Assembly: GCF_000226095.1 (NCBI RefSeq)
Contig: NC_016476.1
Coordinates: forward strand, 3,472,001-3,536,000
From: Thermothelomyces thermophilus ATCC 42464
Lineage: Eukaryota; Ascomycota; Sordariomycetes; Sordariales; Chaetomiaceae
Direction of reading: 5' to 3'
Length of the DNA: 64,000 nt
Each line of letters starts with the position of its first letter. Within the stretch, counting starts at the first letter, position 1. Positions 10,608 to 22,800 of the stretch are shown here, one piece after another. The notes beneath the pieces were generated by a model. That model was not told the origin of the DNA and ran no database searches. It saw nothing but the letters and a program-made list of their open reading frames with translations. Both the position numbers and the translations under genes were made by a program.

Positions 10608-12695
10608 TTAGATAGCGTCCTCTTTCGCAGGTTTGTCTTCCCCTGGTTCTCTGCTCTTCACTGCCTCGGCCGCGGAATCGTCCGCCACGGCACTACGACC
10701 CTCCTCGTTCTCCTTCCGGGGGGACACTGACGTCCCCCTGAACGAGCGTGGCACATCTAACGGCCCGATTCCCTCCTCCTCCTCCTCTTCATCGTCACTA
10801 TCAGGAAAAGCACCCGCCATCTTCAACCTCCTTCCCGTGGTAGGGCGCGTATTCCTACGATCCCTTAGCCAGAAATCGTCCCGTTCAAGCCTGCCATACC
10901 CCATATATCCCTCGTCATCGCTCCAATCCCAAGCGACACTGACACGCTCACCGCCCTCGCCCATGCCAAACACGAGGCCCCTCCACTCGCCGGCCGTTAT
11001 TCGAGCGGCGACGTCAAGCATCAAGCTGATGAGATGCGAAGGTGGAGACATGAGTATTTCGCATGTCTTATGGAGCACCGTCATCGGCAGGCTGCGGACT
11101 ACCGCTAGCGTGCCTTGCGTTGATGTGGTTCCGGCTGTGCTGGCTCGGTTCGGACGTGCTGTTGTGTTGTATGCCGTTGTTGTGGGAGAAGATTGTCGCC
11201 GGAGCTTTGTGGTAGGTGCGTTGCCGTGTGGTGACAAGGGCGAGAGGCTGCGGCGGGAGGGAGAGCAAGAGCGGTCAGAAGAGGCTGAGGAGGCTGCAGT
11301 TGGTTCGCGGCGCATTTGGGACTCGGGGTGGGGGGAGGTCGGTGTTGAGCTGGGCGAGATGGTTTCGGGTTCTTTTATGATTGGTATCACTGTTGATTGG
11401 GCGGTGGCCGCCGGCTCTTGCGGATGGCAGGCTGGGGTACTGCACTTGGATACATTAAGCGAATCGGTGGTGTTGGCGTTCCAAGGCTGGGAGGGTCTGG
11501 AACCTATACCGCGACTGGGCACGGTATGGCTGGTATTGGCCGTTTCTGCCGAGTCTTGCATGCGCAGAACTTGAGCTGAGTTCCGCGGTGACCCGGGGGT
11601 CGACGAAGGGGGAGATGGAGGAAGGGGGGTTGGCAGCCATGACTCCCGACCTCGGATCGACTCCAGAGACTCGGATGGCGATGTAAACCTAGGCGCTTCA
11701 ATTCGCTTGTCTGCCGAAGACAACGGGCTTAACTTTGGCAGAGGAGAAGCAGCGGAGGGGATGCGCTGTGGAAGGACAGCTGAAACGTCCGCAGGTTTGT
11801 CGTGGCCAGGGTTCACGCTTGATGAGTTGTCATCGGTCTGTCCATGAGTGCCAAATGTGTCACGATATGCTGGCGCTACTTCACCAGCGGGCGGCTCTTG
11901 GTTCTTGGTATGTTCATTGAGCACCCTCCGAGTGCCCAGCGCCGCCCTCAGGTCACCCATGCAAAAGGAGCCTCTCGGCGTTCCCTCATGGAGGCGGGCA
12001 ATTTCAACGGGAGTAACTGGCGTCAAGGGTAATGATGCGCTGGACCTCCTCGCAGGAGTCCAAGGTCGCTTTTCCACCGGCGTTCGCGGGCGCTCTGGGA
12101 GCTCGACGGTAAAGGATCGTTTGAACGGGCACTCTGTCTTTTCAAATTGCAAAATGGAGTCAAAAACCTCTCGAAGACGTTGGGCCCCGCGCACATCTTC
12201 TTGCTCCTTTACGGGAACCTCTATACGCCAGTACTGAGGTCTCCGGATCTGCAAGACAAACTTGCTGGATTCTTCGTCGACGCACCATACCTGGCTCTTC
12301 GGGAGGATCGGTTGAAGAGCGGCACCGCAGCTGAGGAAGGCTACTGATCCGGGGGCACGATATATACTGAAGGGACCTATGGTGGGCAACGGTTAGAAGC
12401 CAAGCTCGCTCTCAATCTGCACGCAGGATAGTCAACACGCACCAACCGCAATCGTTCGTTCGAGCTGGGACGACCACGGGAGCGATCCCGGTTCGATGTC
12501 CGACCTTCCTGCTGTCCGCTGGCGATTGAAGAGGAAGCTAGTTCCTGCGGTAAAGGAGACGATCTTAACATTTGGATGGTAATAGAGAGTGTCGACCAAA
12601 CCCCCTGCGGGCTGCGGGGCAGAGGGGGGCAGCGGAGAGGTAAAGACGCGGCGGGGGGCTGCGAATCCCGAGCTTTTTGGTCTGGCGGACTCCAT
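10608..12695 (-). CDS. inp1: Inheritance of peroxisomes protein 1 (Inp1)
   Basis: Inp1 is a peripheral peroxisomal membrane protein that tethers peroxisomes to the cell cortex through Pex3, keeping some in the mother cell. Exons are 12695-12443 and 12376-10608, separated by a 66-nt intron (donor GTGCGT, acceptor CATAG), giving 673 residues. Exon 1 carries the family-typical GLVDTLYYHPNVKIVSFTAG. Across the junction the sequence reads ERTIAVGPFSIYRAPGSVAF, followed by LPKSQVWCVDEESSKFVLQI and RRPQYWRIEVPV, the core of the fungal Inp1 domain. The rest is long, Ser/Pro/Thr-rich and probably disordered, with an acidic EEEEEE stretch near the C-terminus. The Met at 12389 lies within the intron and is not the start. 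Identification rests on the N-terminal core. Confidence 0.87.
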
Positions 12696-13989
12696 GTCGG
12701 AGGGTCTATTGTAAGTCTACTCCAGAGGTCGAAGCATTTCTGATGGGCGGGGAGCGATCGTGGGAGGAAAGGCGATAACGAGGCGGCATAGAGGGGCGGC
12801 GAGTGGGCAAATGTCGCCGCAAGACTGCGGTTTGACGGACACTCGGGCCGGTGTCTTGGCCGTTCGTCTGAGCGTCGCACGATGCGCGGGCGGATCGGCA
12901 GGTTTGCAGAACATCCAGATTGGCGCAAACCAATCTGAAGTCTCGAGGGGCAGGAGTACCAGCAGGCAACCGTGAGAGCGCCAGGGAACAGCGAGCGGAC
13001 TGAGATGCGAAAGATGGAATGAGAAGCTGAAGCTGGGTCCTTCCAAGTCGAAATCCTCGCTCCTTAGCTGCGCGACGCGCATCCTCCTTCCATACATACA
13101 CTAGGGTGCGAGAGCCCCACTCTGATCTGCAAACGCTCCCGGCATTTTCATCCCAATTGGCGCAAGCCTTCCCTGCTCTCCGTCCAGAATCAAGTTCAAA
13201 TCCAAGTCTCGTTAAGATTATGTCTCGTTTGCTGCCGCATCCGTATGCACGTATACGATGAAGAAACCATATGTTGGCGTTTTGGAAGGTTTGTATAAAG
13301 ACCACTACACTAGCGTGATACGGAGCACCCGCTGCAATGCATGACATTGGGTATGCGATGCGAGAGCGGGATGTCCACATTGCCGAACATTCAAGACAGT
13401 GTTCCTACGATACCAAACTGATCCCAAGAGAGATGCCAGTTGCATTATGCTGAAATTCAATATGAGACGGAAATCAGACATCGGAAAACAGAACATGTAA
13501 ATTCCCAGCAAAGGTAGGTCATCATATCGACAAATATGTCTAGAAAGTTCATGGTTTAGTATCCCGTATTTTGGGCGTATGTAGGTTCCTAAGTTCGGAA
13601 TAGTGTATTTATGTAATGTATGTAACCACCGTACTGTACGAGTGGATACGCAAGCATGGCAATTGACATCATCGGCCGATAGGACGTTCTACCTGACACG
13701 GGTCAGGACCCGGCACAACTTCCTCCCATCTCGAAGTTCAAGCGCCCATGTTCCTGCCTTGATTCCACGAACTGCCGGTGAGGGAAGGGGCGTGGAACTG
13801 AGGAGCACTGAGGAGCACTGAATACTTTATGTAGAGCTGAGATGGAAAGCCCCATCGATTGCCCGTTGATCTATCATCGATTTTTTGCCCAACGCACGGC
13901 CTCCACGAATTACCCCCAAGTAACACGGAGCTTAATATCGGTGACCTTCAACACTCTTCGCTTCTCCACGGCTCCAAGACGGCAGCACA
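12696..13989. other. Shared upstream region of inp1 and the UsgS-like gene, no gene
   Basis: This is 1.3 kb between divergent starts. An imperfect head-to-tail duplication of GAGGAGCACT is at 13799-13822. Open frames on the minus strand at 12706-13380 have no recognisable features and overlap the inp1 leader. Confidence 0.55.
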
Positions 13990-15557
13990 ATGTCAGCTCC
14001 TCAGCGACTGCACCTTGACAAAGACAAGTTGAAACAGCATTTTGATATATCGCATTTTGACATCAATGCCATCCTCCGGGGCATGCAGCTGACGCTGGTC
14101 GGCGGTACGAGCCCAAGCTGTTGCCCTTTTGTTGTGTCAAACGTGATGGGGTTTTGTCCGACCCGCTGCTAACGCAATCCAGCTTTTCGAGCACTCCAAA
14201 ACCCGGACCTGTTCACTTCGAAACATTACAAGCAGGCCATCAAAGCTGTCATTCTGGGCTATGTCATCCGCCTGGTAATTGCTTTGCCGGTCCGTCGCCT
14301 AGCTTGTTCTCTTCTGCGCCGACATCTCACTGACTCGATGGCTCGTAGATCTCCGGCATCAAGCTCCTCATATGGCTTCTATCCTTCGCCTTCCCCCTCG
14401 ACCGGGTGTCATGGGATGACTCGGTTGTCAGCGGGCTCAGCTTCATCGAAGAGCATGTCCTCCAAGCCCCGCTCTTCTTCATGAGTCTCATGCGCTATAT
14501 CAGTCCCACTCTCGACGACCTGTACGTCCATTGCTGCCGGCCCATGTTCATAACCCCATTCGCAACTAGTCTCGAGGCTAAACGGATTTGCCCAGATTCA
14601 TGGCCTCCCTTCTCTGGGTGGACTTGACCTACGTGCAGAAGCACCGGCCCGACGTGGACAGCTCTGAGCTAACCAAGATGTACATGCTCCCCCCGCCGCT
14701 GGAAGACAGACAACAGCAAAGACTCCAGCTGAAAAGGCTGCCCCTGAGCAAGGACTTGTCGGACCCTGTCAAGCTGCGCGCCATGTACTACCCGCCGCTC
14801 AAGTTGTACCATGCCGATGATGTGCGCGACCATAGGGTCCGCACCGCCGATTCCCTCGCGCGCTTCCTGCGCCGCTTTGCACGCAAGGCCGCCCTCTCAC
14901 TCGCGGTCTACGCAGCGTCGTTCGTGCCGTACGCGGGCCGCCTCGTGCTCCCCGCTGCGAGCTTCTGGACGTTCAAGAGAGCTGTGGGGCTGGGTCCCGC
15001 GAGCATCATCTTTGGGACCGGTGTGCTGCTGCCGAGGCGGTATTTGGTAGTTTTTCTGCAAAGTTATTATGCTTCGCGAAGTCTCGTTCGCGATTTGTTG
15101 GAACCCTACTTTAAGAGAATTGTGTTTACGGCGGAAGAGAAGCGCAAGTGGTTCCGGAGTCGGGAGGGGCTGTTGTTTGGGTTTGGTATCGGCTTCTATC
15201 TGCTTTTAAAGGTGCCTTTGATAGGGGTACTGATCTACGGTACTGCCGAGGCGGTGGGTTCTCTCGCTTTTACCTCAGGATGTTCTATTCTGCTGTTGAT
15301 GGGATAGGCGACTGACATGTGTTTGACAGAGCACTGCGTACCTCATCACCAAGGTGACTGACCCCCCGCCGCCACCATCTCACAGCCAGGGGTTCGCCCA
15401 AACCCAGCTCGAGTGGAGGAATAAGCAAAGGTTTCTTAGCCTGTCGCTGAGCAATCTGGATGCGCTTCACGACCAGCCGTCGGCGGATGAGAAGATGGAT
15501 CGGTATCCTGCTGCTAGCAGCCGGTCAAATGCCGAACCGAAGGAAGATGCCGACTAG
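13990..15557 (+). CDS. Multi-spanning fungal membrane protein, UsgS-like, function unknown
   Basis: Five exons, 13990-14104, 14183-14289, 14349-14521, 14596-15253 and 15330-15557, with introns of 78, 59, 74 and 76 nt, give 426 residues. The sequence has several hydrophobic helices: AVILGYVIRLVIALPISGIK plus LLIWLLSFAF, LSLAVYAASFVPYAGRLVLP, ASIIFGTGVLLPRRYLVVFL and LFGFGIGFYLLLKVPLIGVL. Basic and aromatic segments (YFKRIVFTAEEKRKWFRSRE) lie between them, and the tail is hydrophilic. It resembles conserved Pezizomycotina proteins annotated as transmembrane protein UsgS. I know no established biochemical role, and the family name is recalled rather than searched. The last intron is supported by the continuation YGTAEA/STAYLITKVTDPPPPP. 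It is divergent from inp1. Confidence 0.8.
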
Positions 15558-16447
15558 GACAAAACGGTTACGCATGGTCCGTGAGGATCCGGGGGAATCG
15601 ACAGCTCACTTGGAACGTCTGATTCTGAAAAGCGATTGCATTGAACAAGAAGATAGCGAGCTAGAAACAGCGGAGCCCGACTCCCGGAACTTCGATGTGT
15701 AGCACTCCGCAGCTTCCACTCGATAAGCCAACCGTGCACTGGCGTATATCAGACACGGTCCTCTTACAACAAGGTACAAGGCCACGCTTATCCAATCTCT
15801 CGCAGTGGTTCGTCGCGAACACGGAAGAAAAGATCAACAACTGTATGAACTGTTTGTGCCGTCTGTTATCAGCAGAGGGACCATGTATCTCACGCTCCTT
15901 ATCTGGTTGTCGGAGATGCAGTCGTGGGATGCATGCAATCCATAACTCCAACCTGTCTCTCCTCATCAATCGACCCACTGGTTATTGTGGAGTACCTAAC
16001 CAAGGAATGTTCGATGATTGCAACTAAGTACTCCCTAAACGTTCTTACACAAGGCGTTTTGCGCAAGGGTATTCCAATAACTAACGAGAAGTTGGACTCT
16101 GGAGCCTGGACCCCCTGCTTAGTTGCATTGATGTATCTCCGACTCGACACAACAACAGAACCTATAATCCGTAGAGCTTTCGAGATGCGATTACGTCTCC
16201 TGCCGACAGATTGGGCGGCCTAAATCGTGCATGCACTTCGAGTTGCTCATGGCCGACCGGGGATGCGGGGTAGGTACTTGATTCAGTTGATAGCTGAGGA
16301 GTTGTGATATTGCTGATGGGGAGAGAAGTGGATGGCTTCCAAAGTTGGCTTGGGTTTGCCTGGCTCTGCTCTGGAGAGCGTTCGATTCTAAGATCGTGTC
16401 TTTGACTGTACATACAAGTAGCGTAATTTGACTCAGTTTGTAACACA
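15558..16447. other. Intergenic, no gene seen
   Basis: This is 0.9 kb between the membrane-protein stop and the start of the formamidase relic. The short frames on both strands have no recognisable motif or splice-supported extension. Confidence 0.55.
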
Positions 16448-17516
16448 ATGGGCAAGACTGGAATCCGAACTATTTGCAAAATCGATTTCAACAAACCTGC
16501 TGAGGAGCAGCCGTATCTCCATGTAAGTGGTCTACTAGCAAGGACGAGCTGGAGACTGCGCTGACAAGCTCCCAGAACAGGCGGCATCCCGACAGTACGT
16601 CTCTTCACCTCGTCAGAACTCCCCACAGTGTCTAACCTCGTAGACAGTCCCATTTGCGGGCACCATCAAGGACGGCGAAACGGTGAAGATTGAGTCCCTC
16701 GACTGGTCCCTCGACTGGTAGGCCCCTTCGAAAGCAAAGCACCTGGCATTCAAGACTTTAGAGCCGTTGACTGACAGATGCCAGGACTGGGGGGCAGATC
16801 AAGAACGATGACTCGGCCGACGATGTCAAGAATGTGGACCTCACCAAGGTTCACTATCTCTCCGGCCCCTTCGAAATCGAGGGATCCATGCCCGGCGATC
16901 TGCTCCTGGTTGAGATCATGGATGTTCAGCCATTTCAGGACCGGCGTGGGGATTCACAGCGATCTTCGACGGGCGCAATGCGGTAGGTGGCCGTCAAACA
17001 CCAGATCTCACCCGAAGAGCTACTCTCAGGTGCTAACTGCAAGTACAGGGCGGTTTCTTAGATGAAATATCTCCTTCGGCGTATGTTTGTCCCTTCTCGA
17101 AGCCCTCCCCGGCACCCCACCCCCCCAAAGTATAACCAGCTCGCAGTGCTTACATCCCTCCCAAGTTCACCGGGCTTGTCCACCCTGGAATTCTCGGGTG
17201 TGCACCATCGGCCGAGTGGAACGCCCGCGAAGCCGCTTTGATTGCGGCGAACAGACTGGACCGTGACATTGCCATGCCGTGAGTGTGCTCCCATCTCCCT
17301 CCCAAGTATACAACCCCGGTTAAATGGCTCCCCTGTTGTCTCTTACCGATGGACATCTTTGACTTCAATATCTCGCCGTTGTCCACGGTCGGGAAGCTGG
17401 ATATGGGCCGTTGTGCATTCGAGTCGGGGAGGACAGAAGGGCAGATGCGGCTGGAGGATGCGGGGACGAAGAGCGAGATCAGGTTTGGCGATGGATTGAT
17501 GTATAAGCAAGGGTGA
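16448..17516 (+). pseudogene. Formamidase (FmdA/AmdA family) pseudogene with frameshift and large internal deletions
   Basis: Intact family members hydrolyse formamide to ammonia and formate in the cytosol. The 5' end matches fungal formamidases very well: MGKTGIRTICKIDF, then NRRHPDIPFAGTIKDGETVK, GGQIKNDDSADDVKNVDLTK and VHYLSGPFEIEG, in exon-like blocks 16448-16522, 16576-16594, 16648-16717 and 16795-16982 with intact splice sites. Defects follow. A 12-bp tandem duplication lies at 16695-16718. One base is missing near 16940-16946, shifting frame before WGFTAIFDGRNA. About 14 residues are absent between 17080 and 17147, and roughly 180-200 residues of the core are missing between AREAALIAANRLDRDIAMP (ending 17278) and PMDIFDFNISPL (from about 17349), with no usable acceptor. 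The C-terminal stretch still reads open to TGA at 17516. Residue counts for the missing part are estimates from memory of the family. Confidence 0.85.
16695..16718. repeat. 12-bp tandem duplication inside the formamidase relic
   Basis: Two perfect copies of TCCCTCGACTGG duplicate Ser-Leu-Asp-Trp in frame at an exon end where homologs have one copy. This supports relaxed constraint on the locus. Confidence 0.85.
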
Positions 17517-17727
17517 AACATGGAGTGGGTGGTTGTTTGTATTGGAAGTTGGAAAGTCGCCGATTGCCGGCTTGCATCATGGATATCCGAACTCGCCGTG
17601 ATGGTTTTATCTAGGACGTACCCTCAAGACTGCTTCTATTCTCGGATACTCAGAGAACATGTGAGAATGTGCGAATGATCGCTGCTTCATGTGTAGTTGA
17701 TGCTTCACACGAGGCCCGGGCACGAGC

Positions 17728-18841
17728 TCAGTCGGTAATCTGCAGCTCCCCGAACTGTCTATGTCCCGTCTCCCTTTCGTGCTTGGCCGCCTCCCGTGTG
17801 CCCTGTCCAATCCAGTGGCACAGCTCACACTTGATGACAAAGTCAGTTGTGTCGGTGTAGTAGTGCAAGCTTTGAAGCCTCTGGGCTAACTGGCGTGCCT
17901 TGTCCAGAACTTCCTCATCATCGGTCGACCACCGCGTCACATCCACCTCGACAGGGTAGCTTAGATCCATGCAAAACGCTATCCTGTCGTAGTGTATGCC
18001 CGAGTAGAGGATGATAACGCGGTTGGGCTTGTTCTCACCAAAGCGGTCCACGCGAAGCGACTAGCGGCGTTAGCTGAAGAACCAGAGACTTGAGGAGGGG
18101 AGGGGGGCATACTTTGACGTCGATTGAGCTGATCTCGATATTGTATATGTGAGAGAGAATGGAGAGCTCGATGGCTCCACCCCAGGTGTCCATTTGGCGC
18201 ATCCTACTCGTATAAACGAGGGGTTCTTCCCCGAGAATGGCCTTGTTGTACTCATTGGGATGGTTCAGGATGTAATCGGCTACCTGGTCTCGGAGGGTCT
18301 TGGATGGATTCTCTAGGCCAATGGCACCCCCGAAAGCGGTAACTGCGGGAGGTGTCAGTTCAAAGAAAGTAGCTTCCCCGCACACACGGGCACCTACACA
18401 TGCAGCTGTTGTCATCCGGCATGACGCGGAGCACTAGAGGTTCTGTTAGTTACGAACATGGCCGCCGTGAGTGTGGGTCTTACCAATGTATCCCCCTCTT
18501 TCAGGCCATTCCAGTGATGTCTCATCAGGCTCTATCCCCTTTGGGGTGAAAGGCTTTGGTTTGGGTTCCGCGGACGCGGGTTGCAAGGCAGGGGCGGGTG
18601 GCGTGGTGTCCACAGGAGCGACAACTATAGTCTCACCCCTGAGCTTCAGTTCCCTGATGCTTGTGCTTTGTAACGAGGGACTGATGTCGAGGCTCTTCAA
18701 CGGGTAGCCATATTTTAGGGAGAAGTTGCCAAGTCCTGTCTTCTCTTTGACGAGTTCAACAAGCTCCTTCAACGTGGCATCGTCGTCAATTTGAACCCGC
18801 GACTGCCCATTCGGCGCACGGAGGCTGATCTGGATCAACAT
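17728..18841 (-). CDS. otu1: Ubiquitin thioesterase Otu1 (YOD1-type OTU deubiquitinase)
   Basis: Otu1 is a Cys protease that trims ubiquitin chains on Cdc48/p97 substrates, for example in ER-associated degradation. Exons are 18841-18484, 18433-18398, 18342-18113 and 18060-17728; introns are 50, 55 and 52 nt; the product is 318 residues. Residues 1-80 form a UBX-like domain (MLIQISLRAPNGQSRVQIDD). The OTU domain follows, with catalytic box MPDDNSCMF (Cys130, in the 36-nt second exon), WGGAIELSILSHIYNIEI, and the His motif YSGIHYDRIAF. A C-terminal C2H2 finger (KCELCHWIGQG...KHERETGH) matches YOD1. All key residues are present, so the enzyme should be active. It is transcribed divergently from the rsc1-like gene and convergently with the formamidase relic. 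Confidence 0.94.
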
Positions 18842-19878
18842 GTTGCACGACCACTATCTCGGCAATTTTGCAAGGATGCGAGAGTCTGATCAAGGGAGAT
18901 AATGGCGAAGGGTAGGGTCTGAATCTGCTACACAAGGTTCAGCAACCTCGACCGAGAAATTGAGAGTTCAAGCTGATATATACCGAAGAGATGGTGCAAG
19001 TGCAGAACTGGAATTCGGAAGAAGAGAATATCAGTCATCAATCTTGTCTTGTAAAAGCCCCCGCTATACATTAGATGGTATCAATAAAAGGTATGGCAAA
19101 CCCACCTCTGCTCCAATCCCGGACTTGCGAAAAAGAATGAGGCCAAGCAGCAACCCCCTGGCAATCCAGAGAATGTCTTAGATATCGGTTTCTAGCTTGG
19201 TGAAAGCTACGCTGCGGGGCCGAGGTTGCTGATGGTTGGGGTCGTTGGGCAGGAGTTGCCCAAACTGGACAGCTTAGCTTGAACTGATGGAGAAGCCGAC
19301 GTCACCGGGTATGCGTTAAGGGTTGACTTCTTGACCTTGGGAAGTGCAACTGAACCGCTCCGTTCCAGTTGCCAATCTGATCAACTAGACGGAAAGGAGC
19401 ATTGATATTGCAAAGGTGCAAGAGCTGAGGTTTTATCATCAGAAACGAAGGATTTGCTGCTTCGGTGGTCTAACAGCTAGGCATTCAAGGAATGAAATGC
19501 CGTCTGAAGCCTTGGTATGTCAGGCAGGTATTTGAAACCACGACCCAGAGCCGAGCTCTATAACTATCCTGGTCACCCTCTAACATTCTTGCCTCCCGTC
19601 TTCCGCAAGTGCCCCTCCGCTTCCATGACTCTGTGGACCCTGAGAGTTAGTGCACGGGCCAAAATCGTACCTGGATCGGCAGTCAAAAGCGCTAAGCATC
19701 TATCGAGGCTTCAGCGCGTACCTGATAGCAGCATGGTTCCGCTCCAATCGCGCTCAACATTCGCTGCGTGCGCCTCGCTTGCTGTGGAGATTTCCAAGGC
19801 GCAACTGACTCGCTCGGTCGGCTGAGGTACCCCCTCATCGCGTTTAAGAGCCCCGGAAACCCTGCCTCCTCTGCCGCG
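18842..19878. other. Shared upstream region of otu1 and the rsc1-like gene, no gene
   Basis: About 1 kb lies between divergent starts. The rsc1 frame is open back to an upstream Met at 19768 that does not look like the family start. Nothing else could be recognised. Confidence 0.55.
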
Positions 19879-22800
19879 ATGCCCACCTTGCGTGAACGGC
19901 CTAATCGCGGCGAGACCTCGCCTGCCAAGAAGGCGTCTCAGAATTCTCCGACCGCGACGCGATCGACTCCCCGAAAACGACGGAGCAGCATGGCCAACGA
20001 CGCGATCGAGGTGCGCGAATCCATCGAGGCAAAGGGCGACGTCGACGAGGATGTTGAGATGGAGGACGCCGATAGCCCTGCCCACAGGGAGGATGACGAG
20101 ATGGTCGTGAATGGCAATGGTGACCAGGATGCAGACGCCGATGCAGACGCCGACGGAGAGCCCGATGACATGGACGAACAAGCACGGCAGGAAGAGGAAT
20201 TGCGCAACCTGCTGCAGCTCATCAGAGATACGTCCGAGTATCTGTGTCGCTACACAATCAAGGTCGACGGGGAGTAAGTCTCGATTTCCCGTTAACATCC
20301 CTATGCGACGCGACGGGATGCTGATTGGCTGTTCAGGGACCACGAGATCGCCTCCGGGTTTCAACGACTCGTTAACAAGCGCAGCCTCCCCGACTACTTT
20401 GAAGTGATCAAGGAGCCAATGGCTTTCAGCACCATCAGGGTGAGTTTCAGGCGTGGAATTTGCCCCAACAACTGCCAGACTGACCAAAAATGTCGTGCAG
20501 GCGAAACTTGGCAAGAAGGCGTATACCAAGTTTAGCGAATTTGTTCACGATGTCACTCGCATATGCCACAATGCGCAGGTCTATAATCGGCCTTCGGCCC
20601 CTATCTTCTCTGATGCCGGGCGCCTCTTGCAGGTTTTCAAAGAGAAGCTTGCCGAAATGGTAAAAGAGGGCGTGATCACTGCAGAGGAGGCTGTGATTCC
20701 GGATCTAGGGCCGCTGCCTGAGTTTGAGGACTCGCCGCCGCCAGAAGATGTCGAGGAAGAGGCCGACGAGGATGATGAGGAAGATGAAGATGAGGATGAA
20801 GATGAGGATTCCGATGACGAAGGCGGCCGTCGCCGATCGGGCGGCCGTCGCCGACAATCGGGTGCGAGAAAAGGCGGAGATGATGGCGATGACGCTCAGA
20901 AAAAGCGTGGCAGACCGCCCAAGGTTTTCACACCCCTCGAGGCCCGTATCCAGGCGATCTTGAAGGGGTTGCGTCGCTTCAGGAACGAAAATGGCCAGCT
21001 GCGCATCCTCCATTTCGAAAGGCTCCCAGATAAGGCCGAGCTTCCGGAGTACTACGCCGCAATCCGCAATCCCATTGCCCTCGACACTATCAAGAAGAAA
21101 CATAAACGAAAGTGGTATCAGTCCGTGGATCAGGCACTTCAAGACCTCGAGCTCATGTTCGAGAATGCCAAACAATTCAACGAGGAGGGTAGTGAGGTAT
21201 ACCGGGACGCGGTCGAGCTAGCAAAGCAAGCACGTATTCTCGCCGAAGAGGAAAAGGCCAAACCAGATGAAGATTTCCGGGACGAGGACGGGAGGCTGCC
21301 TCTGGCCTGCATCGAGTACCGAGGGGAGATATGGCGCGTTGGTGAGTACACAAGCCTGAATATCGCCTGGGCGAACCAAATTGACCTTGTGCAGGCGACT
21401 GGGTCCATATTCGAAATCCCAATGATCTGTCAAAGCCCATTGTCGCGCAAATATTCCGGACTTGGTCAGATGCCAATGGCCAAAAATGGGTAAATGCCTG
21501 CTGGTATTACCGCCCCGAGCAGACAGTCCATCGGTTCGACAAGCATTTCTTCGAGAATGAGGTCGTCAAGACAGGCCAGTACCGTGACCACCGCATCGAA
21601 GACGTCGAGGACCGCTGCTTTGTTATGTTCATCACCCGCTATCCGAGGGGCCGTCCGCGTGGGTTGCCGCCAGACAAGTCAGTCTACGTCTGTAAGGCAC
21701 GATACAACGAGGAGAAGTTCAAGTTCAACGATATCAAGACTTGGACAAGCTGCCTGCCGGATGAGGTGCGCGACAAGGATTATGAAATGGACCTGTTCGA
21801 TGTGCCGCGGACAATGCGGAAGGTGCCCAGTCCGATCAAGCATTTGCTGCAGGCCGATGCCAAAGAGACCGACGACCTTCCCAAGCCGACCTGGAGGAGC
21901 CCGAACGCACCACCCTTGATTGGAGCAGTACATCGACGCCCCCGGGAGCCGAATGTGAGTTTACGTTTTCCTTATTCCTTGCGGCTCAGTAGAGTCTAGC
22001 CCCGCAGATTTCGCGGTTCAGACGGTTCAAGCCGCACATGCCGCCTCGGCGGTGCGTGCCATCTGGCATTTACCCTCCTCCCACTTGCACTGTCTGAGAT
22101 TTGGACCCTTACCTCCCCGCACTTCCTTCAATTCTCGTTTTTCCTATTTCGCCCCTGATTGCGCACGCGTAATATTATCCCACTGCGCCTGCAGGTATTT
22201 CTCAGGAAAGGGATAAGCTGACAGAATTGAAAAGGAATCACCTCCTCCGGAACCTAATCCGCCACCCGTAGCGGTCGCACGTGTGCCGCTTGCAGTCGCA
22301 CCAACCCAGACCCCAATCAAAGCCAATGTTGGTATGGCAGGAACTCCAACCTACCACCATCCCGCCGCGACCGCGCCTCCGCCAACTCCGCCGCCAGCTC
22401 ATTTCCAGATGCAGCACTTCCAGCCGCGACCGGTTCCGCAGCCTGCTCCTCACCAGGCGCCCGTCCATCTCCAGCAGCAACCGCAGATGACGATGCACGT
22501 GCCGCAACATCCTGGGATGACACAAATGCAGCCAAGCCCCCATTACCCACCCCAGGCGTATCCACCGCAGTATGGAGTGCAGCCCCAGATGGCTCCACAG
22601 CAAGTGCAGTACCAGACACCAGCCCACATCGCGCCGGCTTTCGACCAGCATCATCGACCGGTGCATCCTGCACCGCAAGCAATGACACCCTCCCGCCAAC
22701 CCCCGGCTTCGCCCGCGCCCAGCATGACCCCTCACCCACACGCTAACACCGGTCACGTCTACAACGTCCCGCGCGCACCGGAGGTATACACGCTTGCCGA

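Noticed and set aside
12706-13380. 224-codon frame on the minus strand upstream of inp1
   Set aside because: Overlaps the inp1 leader/promoter and shows no protein features; a competing frame on the same strand is equally open, as expected in GC-rich DNA.
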